The notes under the pieces were generated by a model. It worked only from the letters and a program-made list of their open reading frames with translations, did no database searches and was not told the origin of the DNA. A DNA stretch of 41,482 nucleotides, from contig JAAYVG010000034.1 in assembly GCA_012517285.1 (NCBI GenBank), positions 1 to 41,482 of the forward strand, written 5' to 3'. This DNA comes from Elusimicrobiota bacterium. Its GTDB lineage: Bacteria > Elusimicrobiota > Elusimicrobia > Elusimicrobiales > UBA9959. Below are positions 7,206 through 15,774 of the stretch, piece by piece (the first letter of the stretch is position 1; each line of letters begins with the position of its first letter). Position numbers and translations under genes: made by a program.

Positions 7206-8270
7206 CTATGTGTAAGGAATATTTATACTTGATGGTTCAGCCTCAGGCTTCCATCTAAACTCTGTTTTTTGAAACTCCATAACTATTGATATAACCTCTC
7301 TGATTATGCATATAGCAGGGACGGCAAATACTATCCCCCAGAATCCAGCTATCTCTCCTCCAGCTATGAGCCCCAATATCAGTACAGCTGGGTTTAAGCT
7401 TGTATTTCTTTTCATTATATAGGGTTGGAGTATCCATCCATCAAATGACCTTAAAATAGCAAAAAATATAAGAACCTTTATAACAGCTGAAACATCATTG
7501 TACTGAATAAAGGCTATTATAGATGATATCAATGCCCCGAGTATTGCTCCTAAGTATGGGACAACTGAAAATATTCCAACTATTATCGCTATTATAGAAA
7601 AATAATCTATCCTGAGTATAAAAAGCCCAAAGAATGATATTATAAAAAGAACAAATGCCTCGCTTATAACACCTCCCAAATAATTTCCGAGGGTATTATC
7701 AACCCTTGAAACTATATGCAGTATAATCTCAACATATCTTGATGGAATATGATCAAGCACGAGATCAAGCATTTTCCTACCCTTAATAAGTATGAAAAAA
7801 GCTACAAATGGAATAAAAAGAATAAACATAAGCGATGGAAGAAATGATACAATGTAACCCGGGATAAGAATCATAAAATTAGTTATCTTTTCGTTGATAT
7901 TAAACTGAACAAGAAATGGGAACATGTCCATGATTTTTTTTACAAGCATTGAAAAAATAGATTCAAACCTTTGATAATACCCTGGCCAATCATTTATAAA
8001 TGACTCTATATCTATGCTTGCAAGGTTTATAACAACAAACAAAAGTGCTAAAAAGAAAATACCTGAAATAAGATAAAGCATACTCACAGCATATGTCCTT
8101 TTTATTCCTCTTACCTCAAAAAATTTTACAATAGGATTTAACAGATATGAAAATGCAACACTTAACACAAGTATAAAAAATGTTTTTTTTGCAAAATAAA
8201 AAATTATTGCAAATAATAAAACAACCAGTATTGGAAATATCATCTCTTTTATTGTTATATTTTTTTTCAT
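7206..8270 (-). CDS. AI-2E-family (PerM/YdiK-like) membrane transporter
   Basis: The 354-aa protein is strongly hydrophobic with about seven or eight membrane segments, the length and layout of the AI-2E/PerM family. The PFVAFFILIKGRKM segment, the glycine-rich VGIFSVVPYLGAILGALIS stretch and the C-terminal GWILQPYIMKRNTSLNPAVLILGLIAGGEIAGFWG region, read across, are diagnostic. Family members include the E. coli autoinducer-2 exporter TqsA and sodium/proton antiporters, so the substrate is not predictable. It begins 3 nt after the stop of the cNMP-binding gene, so the two are almost certainly co-transcribed. Confidence 0.9.
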   Translation of the reverse strand: MKKNITIKEMIFPILVVLLFAIIFYFAKKTFFILVLSVAFSYLLNPIVKFFEVRGIKRTYAVSMLYLISGIFFLALLFVVINLASIDIESFINDWPGYYQRFESIFSMLVKKIMDMFPFLVQFNINEKITNFMILIPGYIVSFLPSLMFILFIPFVAFFILIKGRKMLDLVLDHIPSRYVEIILHIVSRVDNTLGNYLGGVISEAFVLFIISFFGLFILRIDYFSIIAIIVGIFSVVPYLGAILGALISSIIAFIQYNDVSAVIKVLIFFAILRSFDGWILQPYIMKRNTSLNPAVLILGLIAGGEIAGFWGIVFAVPAICIIREVISIVMEFQKTEFRWKPEAEPSSINIPYT

Positions 8271-8273
8271 TTT

Positions 8274-8750
8274 TTAATCTTTTACAATTGTATTCCTGAG
8301 TCTTGCCGATAAAATCTTTGCGAGGTTATAATTTATTATTGCAGCTATCTTAGGTTTTGTATGAATCATATTTTCTATATTTGTTTTGTAGATCATAAAA
8401 ACATAACTTTCTTCCATAGCTATTGCTGTGAGTGTTCTTGGAAGTTCTTCTAACAACGCCATCTCACCGACAAAATCTCCTGAGTGAATCTGAGAAAACA
8501 GAACATTTTCATTCCCGTTTTTTTTGTAAAGACCAATTGTTCCTGAATAAACTATAAACAGTGCCCTGCCTATATCTCCTTCTAAAAATAACACCTCGTC
8601 CTTAATATATTTTTTTTCATATATATTTTCAAGTATATAGAGAAGATCCTTTCTCTTTATGTTTTTAAACAGAGCAATGGACGTCAGAAACTTAATTTTT
8701 AAAAGTACTTCCTCATCATATGCTTTGTTAAAAAATTTTTCAAATATCAT
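8274..8750 (-). CDS. Cyclic-nucleotide-binding domain protein
   Basis: This 158-aa protein is a single cNMP-binding beta-roll (CAP_ED). The phosphate-binding cassette reads GDFVGEMALLEELPRTLTA at about residues 88-106, with the expected Glu and Arg. FLEGDIGRALFIVYSGTIGLY is the preceding beta-roll signature. No DNA-binding helix-turn-helix follows, so it is not a CRP-type regulator by itself. Its start overlaps the stop of the DUF948-like gene by 4 nt, and the transporter gene follows directly. It may sense a nucleotide and act on the membrane protein, but that is inference. Confidence 0.88.
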   Translation of the reverse strand: MIFEKFFNKAYDEEVLLKIKFLTSIALFKNIKRKDLLYILENIYEKKYIKDEVLFLEGDIGRALFIVYSGTIGLYKKNGNENVLFSQIHSGDFVGEMALLEELPRTLTAIAMEESYVFMIYKTNIENMIHTKPKIAAIINYNLAKILSARLRNTIVKD

Positions 8751-8998
8751 AGCTGTTTAAAAAATATAGCAATTCTGTTTATGGCTTCAGATATGAATTC
8801 TCTTATTGTGTTTGATACACCATTAACCATCTTAAAAGCAGGTTCAGCCTCTATAAGTTTGTCGTCCATATCCTTTGCAAGCTTCTCTATGTTAGTAGCA
8901 GCTGATTTTATCTGTTTCAATGTATCTATAAACTCAATTGCAACTATTATAAATATTACTGTTACAAGTATTATACAGATAGATATAACTATGTCCAT
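8747..8998 (-). CDS. Small DUF948-like membrane protein
   Basis: The 83-aa protein has one N-terminal membrane helix (about residues 4-23) followed by an amphipathic helical tail containing IKSAATNIEKLAKDMDDKL, the pattern of DUF948 general-stress-like proteins. GGGAGG lies upstream of the ATG. It overlaps the cNMP-binding gene by 4 nt and is the first gene of the trio. A TATAAT at 9060-9055 on the minus strand may be its -10 element. Function unknown. Confidence 0.75.
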   Translation of the reverse strand: MDIVISICIILVTVIFIIVAIEFIDTLKQIKSAATNIEKLAKDMDDKLIEAEPAFKMVNGVSNTIREFISEAINRIAIFFKQL

Positions 8999-9116
8999 AA
9001 TGGTGCCTCCCTTATTAAAAATATATCAAGCATACACTGCCTTCCCTCTATAAAATTATATCATATAATTATTAAAATAAGTATTTTTTTGTTTTAAAAT
9101 ATAATTAAGTTTTATA

Positions 9117-10451
9117 TTACCATATAAAATTTGGTTTAAGTCCAACTGAGTTCCACATCTTCGTATCCTCCATACAGAGATATATTCTTTCAGTAGGAAA
9201 TTTATAAATTTTTAAGAGATCAATAATTTTTAAATATATATCCTTTCTTAAATTCTTTGGATATCTAAGTTTGTTATCAAAATCAAGAACCATTTCCTCA
9301 TCAAGTATTATATTGTTCATAAATCTTTGTTCTATTATTTTTTTTGTCCGAGGTTTAAAGCGAAATGTCCCGATGCTTATCCATTTTAGCTCATCTGTTT
9401 TAATGATTGAAAAAAGAAAAGAAATCATATTGGAATAACTGCTTTCCCAGCCTTCAACAGATATAATAGGATCTAAGTGAATAGCTGTGGAATATCCATA
9501 GTCTAAAAGACTTCTTAACGACTTTACCCTTTCCTTCAAAGACGATGTATAGTGTTCTGTCTTGTCTATTACAGACTGTGGATTGAGTGAGTATGATATA
9601 ACAATATTTTTTGACGGTTTTACCTTAAAAAAATTATTGATATTTGTTGTTTTCGTCTTAAACTCAAAGTAAATATTTTCAACATCCTTTATAGCATTTA
9701 TTATATCCATTGAGTATTCAGTGAGATCATCATAAACGAGTGAATCTGTAAACTCCCCTGTTCCTATTCTTATCCTATTCTTTTTATTTTTGTTCAGCTT
9801 AAATAGCTCGGATATAAAATCATTTATATTTGTTTCTAATGCTATGCCGTCAAAGTTCTGATATCCTTGTAAAAAACAGTACTCACAGTCAAGCGGACAG
9901 CCAAAACCTAAGTTCATCACATAATACCCACAGCTCAGACATCCCTTTGTACATGGACATCTTTTTATAAAATCAAATCTTTCATTGAAAAGATATATCC
10001 TTTGGCTTCTTGAGTTATATTCTTTTATATCAAAGGATCTTTTTAAATTCTTAAAATTATCAATATATCTGACCTTTGTGGATGGAAATTTTTTTAATAT
10101 GTTTGATAATATCCTGCTATTTTCTGAGCCTCTTTCAACTATTACTTCATCTATATCAATTATTTTATCCCTTTTGATAAATGAATTTTCAGCCGACAGC
10201 TCAAGCTTTGGAATATAAAACTTATCAGAAGGGGTGTCAAAATAAGAATTCTGATATCTTATCTTTAAAAGTTCTTTTTTAAACTGCTCATAGTTCTTGT
10301 ATTGAGGGATAAAAGAAAAATCAACAATTCTTTTCTTTTTTATTATTTCAAATATAAGTCTTTTAATTTCTCTCTTTTTATTAATCCCTAATAATGGATA
10401 CCTGCTTTCTACAATTTTTGTTATATCATCAAATAAAATATCATATCTCAT
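9117..10451 (-). CDS. Spore-photoproduct-lyase-like radical SAM protein
   Basis: The 444-aa protein carries a radical SAM cluster motif, CPLDCEYC, at C185, C189 and C192. It then has the SPL-like stretch RIGTGEFTDSLVYDDLTEYS. A second cysteine group (CPCTKGCLSC, residues 165-174) comes just before the cluster. Bacillus SplB is about 340 aa, so this protein has a long N-terminal extension. SPL repairs the thymine dimer of spores, but many SplB-like proteins occur in bacteria that do not make spores, and their substrates are unknown. Its start overlaps the deacetylase gene by 4 nt. I am sure of the radical SAM/SPL-like family, less sure of DNA repair as its job. Confidence 0.82.
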   Translation of the reverse strand: MRYDILFDDITKIVESRYPLLGINKKREIKRLIFEIIKKKRIVDFSFIPQYKNYEQFKKELLKIRYQNSYFDTPSDKFYIPKLELSAENSFIKRDKIIDIDEVIVERGSENSRILSNILKKFPSTKVRYIDNFKNLKRSFDIKEYNSRSQRIYLFNERFDFIKRCPCTKGCLSCGYYVMNLGFGCPLDCEYCFLQGYQNFDGIALETNINDFISELFKLNKNKKNRIRIGTGEFTDSLVYDDLTEYSMDIINAIKDVENIYFEFKTKTTNINNFFKVKPSKNIVISYSLNPQSVIDKTEHYTSSLKERVKSLRSLLDYGYSTAIHLDPIISVEGWESSYSNMISFLFSIIKTDELKWISIGTFRFKPRTKKIIEQRFMNNIILDEEMVLDFDNKLRYPKNLRKDIYLKIIDLLKIYKFPTERIYLCMEDTKMWNSVGLKPNFIW

Positions 10452-11107
10452 TTATAAACAGCCTCATCAAGCCTTACCATATTAAAATTTCTGTTTTTTG
10501 CTTCTTTTATTATTTCTTCTGTAAGCCTTAAAATTCTTTTTTTATGCTTGGGTGTATCATGCATTAAAAATACTGCTCCTGGCCTGATGTTATCAATATA
10601 TAGTTTTATAAGCTTTTCATCATCTATTTTATTCCAGTCATATCCAAATGTCCAGTTAAAAACCTTATAGCCCTTTTTTTGGGCGAGTTCAACAGCCCAT
10701 TTTTTATCATAACCGTAGGGAAATCTTATGTAGGTTGGTGTAAAGTCTAATATGTTTTTAATTTCATTTTCAGTTTTAGTTATTTCATCTAAGAGTATTT
10801 TTTCATGCTCTGGTAATTTTCTTTCTTTGAAAAGATCTATATGTGAGTATGTGTGATTTCCTATAAGATGACCATCATCATAAATCCTTTTGAGGTTTGA
10901 TGGATATTTTTTTACATTATTACCTAAAACAAAAAATGTGGCCTTAACTCCATATTTTTTAAGTACATCACAGAGCTCAGGGGTTACTGCGGAAGGCCCA
11001 TCATCAAATGTTAATGCTATCTGATTGGTTGTTGTGCTGATATGGAAAAAAAAATCACCCGAATAAGAGCTGGTTGCAAAGCAGATAAAAATGATCAGAA
11101 ATTTCAT
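10448..11107 (-). CDS. Secreted polysaccharide deacetylase (CE4, NodB domain)
   Basis: A 219-aa protein with a signal-peptide-like N-terminus (MKFLIIFICFATSSYSG) and a full NodB domain. TFDDGPS gives the catalytic Asp and the metal Asp. HTYSH gives the two metal histidines. RFPYG and LMHDTPKH complete the active site. It should remove acetyl groups from peptidoglycan or another N-acetylated polysaccharide outside the cytoplasmic membrane. It follows the ABC permease gene by 93 nt and overlaps the SPL-like gene by 4 nt. The nearby M23 peptidase and bactofilin support a wall-related role. Confidence 0.93.
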   Translation of the reverse strand: MKFLIIFICFATSSYSGDFFFHISTTTNQIALTFDDGPSAVTPELCDVLKKYGVKATFFVLGNNVKKYPSNLKRIYDDGHLIGNHTYSHIDLFKERKLPEHEKILLDEITKTENEIKNILDFTPTYIRFPYGYDKKWAVELAQKKGYKVFNWTFGYDWNKIDDEKLIKLYIDNIRPGAVFLMHDTPKHKKRILRLTEEIIKEAKNRNFNMVRLDEAVYK

Positions 11108-11200
11108 AATATGCCTCTAAAACCAATTATATAAAATTACTTAAGGTTCACTGAAAAAGTCTATTTGATCTATAAAGTAAGCGAGTTCTGACAACCCTAC

Positions 11201-12865
11201 TTACACTTCTATTTTTTCAAAACTTTTTACAGCCCTTTTAAAAAGCCAGTATGAGAATGAAAAACTTATGGCTATAAACAGGAGTGAGGCTGCATAGAAA
11301 GCTCTTTGTTCAAAGTGGTAGTTTGTATTATGAATCATATAAAAATAATTTCTTACAGGATATGAAAACAGTGAAGCACTCATCACGCAGTAAACTGCTG
11401 ATACTGCCATATAAATAAATCCTCCATATGATGATTCAACTTGGTGTATGTTTTCAATATTAAAGTCAGGAAATATTGCTCCAAAGCTTATTGCAAAAAT
11501 ACACAGGACAAAGCTTATTATTGTTGAAGCAAAAACCGATAGCTCAAACATAAATGTATCAACCTCAAGATATAAATTTGAAACAATCACAAGGATCATT
11601 GTAAGAATAAAAATTGGGAAGAAATAAAATATCAGTTTTGAAAACAGAAAATTTTCGGCCTTTACAGGTATTGTCTTCACAATCCAGACAGCCCCCCCCT
11701 CAGAGCTTACCGATGTAAAAACAAATCTGAGAGCGACTGCTGATATAACAAAACCTACAACTATTATGTTCAAAAATGATACAAAATTTTTGACATCTGA
11801 ATCATTCAGTGGGAGGCTTCTTATGCTGAACACATAAACCATACTGAGGGCAGCTATCAGTATGATCTGTGAATAATATCTGACATCTCTTTTTATTGTT
11901 ATCCTGTCCTTGTACATAAATGCCATTATGTTTTTTAATGACTTTATTTTTTGAGATATTTTAAACTCAAAAGGAATCCTGTAAAGATATTTTTTATTTG
12001 ATCCGCTTTGAGCACCGCTAAATGCCTTAAGGTAGGTTTTTTGGCTTGTTTTGATTATGAGCAGATAGAGAATAGTGGATATGGCGTATAGCAGCAAAAG
12101 ATTTATAAAAAAACTATGCCAGTTGGAGTTGCCGTATGCAATCATTCCCTTGGTCAACCACCAGCTTGGAAGATATGGCGCTGTTGGAGCCTGAAGATAG
12201 GTGAGATAGTTTGCTATGACACCCATCATGTCAGGTCTTAACAGTTTTTCAGGTTTTGAAAATCTTAGTCCTACATATGCAAGTGCAAAGGAAAGGCTGG
12301 ATAAAATCCATATAAAATCTCTAGTTTTTGAATTAGGGAAAAAATACATGAGAAGAAGACTGAAAAAGAGTCCTATTATGGCTGCAAGAAATGCATATGG
12401 GATGCTTAGCAAAAAGAATATACCAAGGAAGTCTATGCTATAATTGTTTATCCTCATAAGGGCAACAACATATGGAAGTATTATAAGCATAAGACTCCAT
12501 GATGAATAAAAAACTGTGTTTAAAACCTTGTCTGAAAAAATTTCAGTTTCTTTTAATGGAAGTGAAAAAAGGAATTTGAGATCATATGAATAAAAGAGAG
12601 TGGTCATTGATATTATTAGTGATGATACAACTATCATAAAAAAGCTTATCACAAAAACCATTGCTGAAAGCTTTGATATCAAAAGACCTCCTATAAGCTC
12701 AACACCTTTAAGATATTTTAAAATCCTAAAGAATGAAAGATATAAGAGGAGGAGCAGAATAATGCCAGTTAATGTAAAAATAAAATTCTTTATCCTTTCC
12801 CATCTATTAAAATTTTTTACTTTATTAAAAAAGCTTTTGATTCTATATCTTAAAATAATTGGCAT
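11201..12865 (-). CDS. ABC-2-type transporter permease
   Basis: This 554-aa protein has about twelve hydrophobic segments in two halves, with a hydrophilic linker around residues 285-325. This is the shape of large ABC-2 exporter permeases. It lies directly downstream of an ABC ATPase gene (59 nt), which makes an exporter pair. No substrate can be inferred. The ATG at 12865 has no clear Shine-Dalgarno sequence. Confidence 0.85.
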   Translation of the reverse strand: MPIILRYRIKSFFNKVKNFNRWERIKNFIFTLTGIILLLLLYLSFFRILKYLKGVELIGGLLISKLSAMVFVISFFMIVVSSLIISMTTLFYSYDLKFLFSLPLKETEIFSDKVLNTVFYSSWSLMLIILPYVVALMRINNYSIDFLGIFFLLSIPYAFLAAIIGLFFSLLLMYFFPNSKTRDFIWILSSLSFALAYVGLRFSKPEKLLRPDMMGVIANYLTYLQAPTAPYLPSWWLTKGMIAYGNSNWHSFFINLLLLYAISTILYLLIIKTSQKTYLKAFSGAQSGSNKKYLYRIPFEFKISQKIKSLKNIMAFMYKDRITIKRDVRYYSQIILIAALSMVYVFSIRSLPLNDSDVKNFVSFLNIIVVGFVISAVALRFVFTSVSSEGGAVWIVKTIPVKAENFLFSKLIFYFFPIFILTMILVIVSNLYLEVDTFMFELSVFASTIISFVLCIFAISFGAIFPDFNIENIHQVESSYGGFIYMAVSAVYCVMSASLFSYPVRNYFYMIHNTNYHFEQRAFYAASLLFIAISFSFSYWLFKRAVKSFEKIEV

Positions 12866-12924
12866 ATAATAATTGGTTTTGATTTTTTATTTTTATCTGA
12901 CAGATTATGAAAATACAGTGAGTA

Positions 12925-13650
12925 TCAATATAATACTTCCTTCTCATTTGTTATATCAAGGAATACATCTTCAAGATCCTTTCCTTTAAACTTAGAGAGT
13001 ATATCATCTATACTGCCTATAGCTGCAATACTACCATTTTTTAAAACAGCCACTCTGTCAGATATCTTTTCTGCCATCTCAAGTATATGAGTACACATAA
13101 ATATGCTTGTACCATTCTGAGTGAGTTTTTTTATTAGCTCTTTAAATTTTTTAACGCTAAGCGGATCAAGGCCAACTGTTGGCTCATCAAATAACATTAT
13201 TTTTGGTTTCCTCAAAACGACGCTTGCTATCAAAAGTTTCTGTCTCATACCATGTGAATAGGATGAAAGTATATTATCAGCATATGGCATCAGTGAAAAA
13301 AAATCAAGAAGTTCATTGATATCCTTTTCTGGCTTGGGTATCTGATATACTTCTGATATAAACTTTAAAAATTCCCTTGCAGTAAGGTATGGATAAACAA
13401 ATGGTTCATCGGGTATGTATGAAATATATTTTTTAGATTCAAGCGGATTTTTTACTACATCAAGGGAGTCAAGAAATATTTCACCTGATGTGGGTTTCAA
13501 AATTCCTGAGATTATTTTTACTGTTGTGGTCTTGCCTGCACCATTTGGGCCAAGAAAAGCAAATATCTCCCCCTCCCTTACTTCAAGGGAGATATTATTT
13601 ACAGCTGTAAAGCTGCCAAATTTTTTTGTTAAATTTTTAATGTAAAGCAC
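12925..13650 (-). CDS. ABC transporter ATP-binding protein
   Basis: An ABC ATPase with Walker A GPNGAGKTT, signature SYSHGMRQKLLIA, Walker B KIMLFDEPTVGLD and the switch His in MCTHILEMAEKI. I choose GTG 13650 (241 aa, VLYIKNLTKKFG...), which is 4 nt after the upstream stop codon. An extended version from TTG 13707 would overlap the upstream gene by 53 nt and add unconserved basic residues. The Shine-Dalgarno sequence is poor, so translational coupling is likely. Its partner is the permease gene that follows. Confidence 0.92.
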   Translation of the reverse strand: MLYIKNLTKKFGSFTAVNNISLEVREGEIFAFLGPNGAGKTTTVKIISGILKPTSGEIFLDSLDVVKNPLESKKYISYIPDEPFVYPYLTAREFLKFISEVYQIPKPEKDINELLDFFSLMPYADNILSSYSHGMRQKLLIASVVLRKPKIMLFDEPTVGLDPLSVKKFKELIKKLTQNGTSIFMCTHILEMAEKISDRVAVLKNGSIAAIGSIDDILSKFKGKDLEDVFLDITNEKEVLY

Positions 13651-13654
13651 GGTT

Positions 13655-14368
13655 TTATGAGTTTGTTTCCTGTTTTTCAAATTTTTTTCTAAAATCTTGG
13701 ATCTCAACCTTTGATGTAAGCTGTCTTAAATAATAATTTGCAACTTCCAAAAATTTTTCCTGTTTAAGTCCTGCCATGAACTTTTCTCTATCCTTAGATA
13801 TATCCTTTATCTGTTTGCTGAATATCCTCTCATAAAATTTTTCTTCATCAGGGGTTATTTTAATGGTTGAATATAAAAATTGTTTTAGATGCATCGCTGT
13901 CCTTTCCTTTTTTCTCCAATCCTCATAATCCTTTGGTGTCATTTTATACGTTGACCATATCTGTGAAACATATGCCCTTGGATCAAATCTTCCACCTGAT
14001 GCAAAGTTAGGTGTGTTTTCTATCTCAAGTGCAACCTCATAGTTGGATACAGCCATATTAAATTTTTTGGCTTCCTGATAGAAAAGTTCATTAACTATCA
14101 TCTCCTTAAAAACCTCCTGCCTTACCATTTTATCTATAACATCATTTGCTTCAGGTATCTGTTTATCCCTTGTTATGTTTTCCACTGTTGCTCTTACCTC
14201 CATCTCATATCTATCGTAGGGTATCTTACCCTTTCCAACCTTTGCTATGGTATTAGCAACTGAGATATTGCCTATATATGCTCCAAGTCCAAAAAACACA
14301 CCGAGAACAAAAACAAGAACCGTGATTGTAAATATAATATTTTTATGCTTATTAAAAAAAGATGTCAT
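13655..14368 (-). CDS. Membrane-anchored SurA/PpiD N-terminal-domain protein
   Basis: The 237-aa protein has one N-terminal membrane helix (about residues 10-32), then a SurA_N-like helical domain containing VANTIAKVGKGKIPYDRYEMEV and paired VIDKMVRQEVFKEMIVNELF helices. It lacks the parvulin (PPIase) domain found in SurA and PpiD, so it is a chaperone module alone. It probably faces the periplasm and holds exported proteins. It starts 8 nt after the bactofilin stop, so it is in the same transcript. Confidence 0.78.
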   Translation of the reverse strand: MTSFFNKHKNIIFTITVLVFVLGVFFGLGAYIGNISVANTIAKVGKGKIPYDRYEMEVRATVENITRDKQIPEANDVIDKMVRQEVFKEMIVNELFYQEAKKFNMAVSNYEVALEIENTPNFASGGRFDPRAYVSQIWSTYKMTPKDYEDWRKKERTAMHLKQFLYSTIKITPDEEKFYERIFSKQIKDISKDREKFMAGLKQEKFLEVANYYLRQLTSKVEIQDFRKKFEKQETNS

Positions 14369-14376
14369 AATCTCTC

Positions 14377-14730
14377 CTATATTTGATTCTTTACTCTGAC
14401 CATTCCATTTATTCCTGCCCCTTCCTCAACCATAATCTTCTGTGTTGTTATATCACCGATGATGGAAGCTGTTGACATGATCTCAACAAAGTTTTTTGAT
14501 AGTATATTGCCCTTTATTGCACCATAGACTATACATTTTTCTGATGATATATCACCAGTTATTTTTGCTGTTTTGCTAACAAAAACTTCTTTCGCCTCAC
14601 TTATGCTGCCATTTACTATACCCTCAATCTTTATAGAACCCTTGGTGATAAGGTTGCCTGTAAATATACAATCAGGTGATATAATGCTTTCTGAGGCAGT
14701 TAGTTCGGATATTTTTTCTTTAAATGCCAT
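14377..14730 (-). CDS. Bactofilin
   Basis: The 117-aa protein is one bactofilin (DUF583) domain. It opens with SIISPDCIFTGNLITKGSIKIEGIVNGS-type repeats, read across, that form a short right-handed beta-helix. Bactofilins polymerise without nucleotide into membrane-associated filaments that position wall enzymes. It lies 5 nt downstream of an M23 peptidase gene, the same pairing as BacA with its LmdC-type peptidase in other bacteria. This supports a shared role in cell shape. Confidence 0.95.
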   Translation of the reverse strand: MAFKEKISELTASESIISPDCIFTGNLITKGSIKIEGIVNGSISEAKEVFVSKTAKITGDISSEKCIVYGAIKGNILSKNFVEIMSTASIIGDITTQKIMVEEGAGINGMVRVKNQI

Positions 14731-14735
14731 ATCTG

Positions 14736-15674
14736 TTACCTTTTAGCTATTGTGTTATGTAAAAATTTTGATGGATTTTTAGTGCTTCCATATTCCCATA
14801 CCTCATAGTGTAGATGAGGACCAGTGGATGTTCCTGTGGAGCCGAGCTTTGCTATCACATCTCCCCTTTTTACAACCTCTCCATCCTTTACAAGAGATTG
14901 ACTGAGATGACCATAAAGGGTGGAGTAACCAAATCCATGATCAACAATAACGCACAAGCCATAACCCATAGCCCAACCCGTATATCTGACAACTCCATCA
15001 GCAGTGACATGGATGTCACTACCCGGTTTGTTTGCTATATCAACCCCAGAATGAAAATCATATGAGAGTGTAAATGGGTGTATCCTATATCCATATGGAG
15101 ATGTTATGTTCCCAATGACAGGCCAGTCCGAAGGTAAGGACTTCTGATGATTTAACTTTGTGGTTATATAATTCAGTAACTCATTATAATTGGTTAATAA
15201 TTGCTGGGATTCATTCTTTATGTTATCATATGCATTTATGATCTCTTTTTCATCCAGCTTGGAATAATCAATGTTTTCAATGATATTTCTGAGTTTAAGG
15301 CTTTCAGAATACTGTGGTCCACCAATTCCATTAAGTGATGATTCTTTGTTGATATCACTATCAGTTATCTTTGCTATTTGTTTAGATGTCCTTTTAGCGA
15401 AGTTTAAATAATCAAGACTTTCTCTGGCTGTGACAAGAATTTTATCTATTTTATTTTTAAGTATTCTGTTCTCTATCTTCAACGCATAATAGTCTGCAGT
15501 CTTAAAATAATCAAACATTGAAAAGCTTATGAATACTATAAAAATTATTGATATAAGAAATGCACTTAAAAAACTTATATTTATTGTAAATGATGGAATA
15601 TAGGATGTTGGACTAAAATTTATATATATCTTGTGTCGTAGCAAGCTTTTTATCAGTTTTTTTATGTAATGCAT
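14736..15674 (-). CDS. M23 (LytM) peptidoglycan endopeptidase, membrane-anchored
   Basis: The 312-aa protein has a cytoplasmic N-terminus, one membrane helix (about residues 33-52), a coiled-coil region and a C-terminal LytM domain. The zinc site is seen in HSGVDIANKPGSDI (HxxxD) and THLHYEVW (HxH), with SPYGYRIHPFT and GHLSQ between them. All key residues are present, so it should be active. It would cut peptide cross-links in the wall. The gene precedes bactofilin by 5 nt. Confidence 0.95.
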   Translation of the reverse strand: MHYIKKLIKSLLRHKIYINFSPTSYIPSFTINISFLSAFLISIIFIVFISFSMFDYFKTADYYALKIENRILKNKIDKILVTARESLDYLNFAKRTSKQIAKITDSDINKESSLNGIGGPQYSESLKLRNIIENIDYSKLDEKEIINAYDNIKNESQQLLTNYNELLNYITTKLNHQKSLPSDWPVIGNITSPYGYRIHPFTLSYDFHSGVDIANKPGSDIHVTADGVVRYTGWAMGYGLCVIVDHGFGYSTLYGHLSQSLVKDGEVVKRGDVIAKLGSTGTSTGPHLHYEVWEYGSTKNPSKFLHNTIAKR

Positions 15675-15774
15675 AAAATCAGTTTATTAAAATCTCATAA
15701 AACTTACAAAACTCCATAATATATAGTTTAATAATTATTAATAAATCAAGTCAATAAAAATCATAAAATCAGGG

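Noticed and set aside
13651-13707. TTG-initiated extension of the ABC ATPase
   Set aside because: It would overlap the upstream gene by 53 nt and add unconserved residues; GTG 13650 fits the family start.
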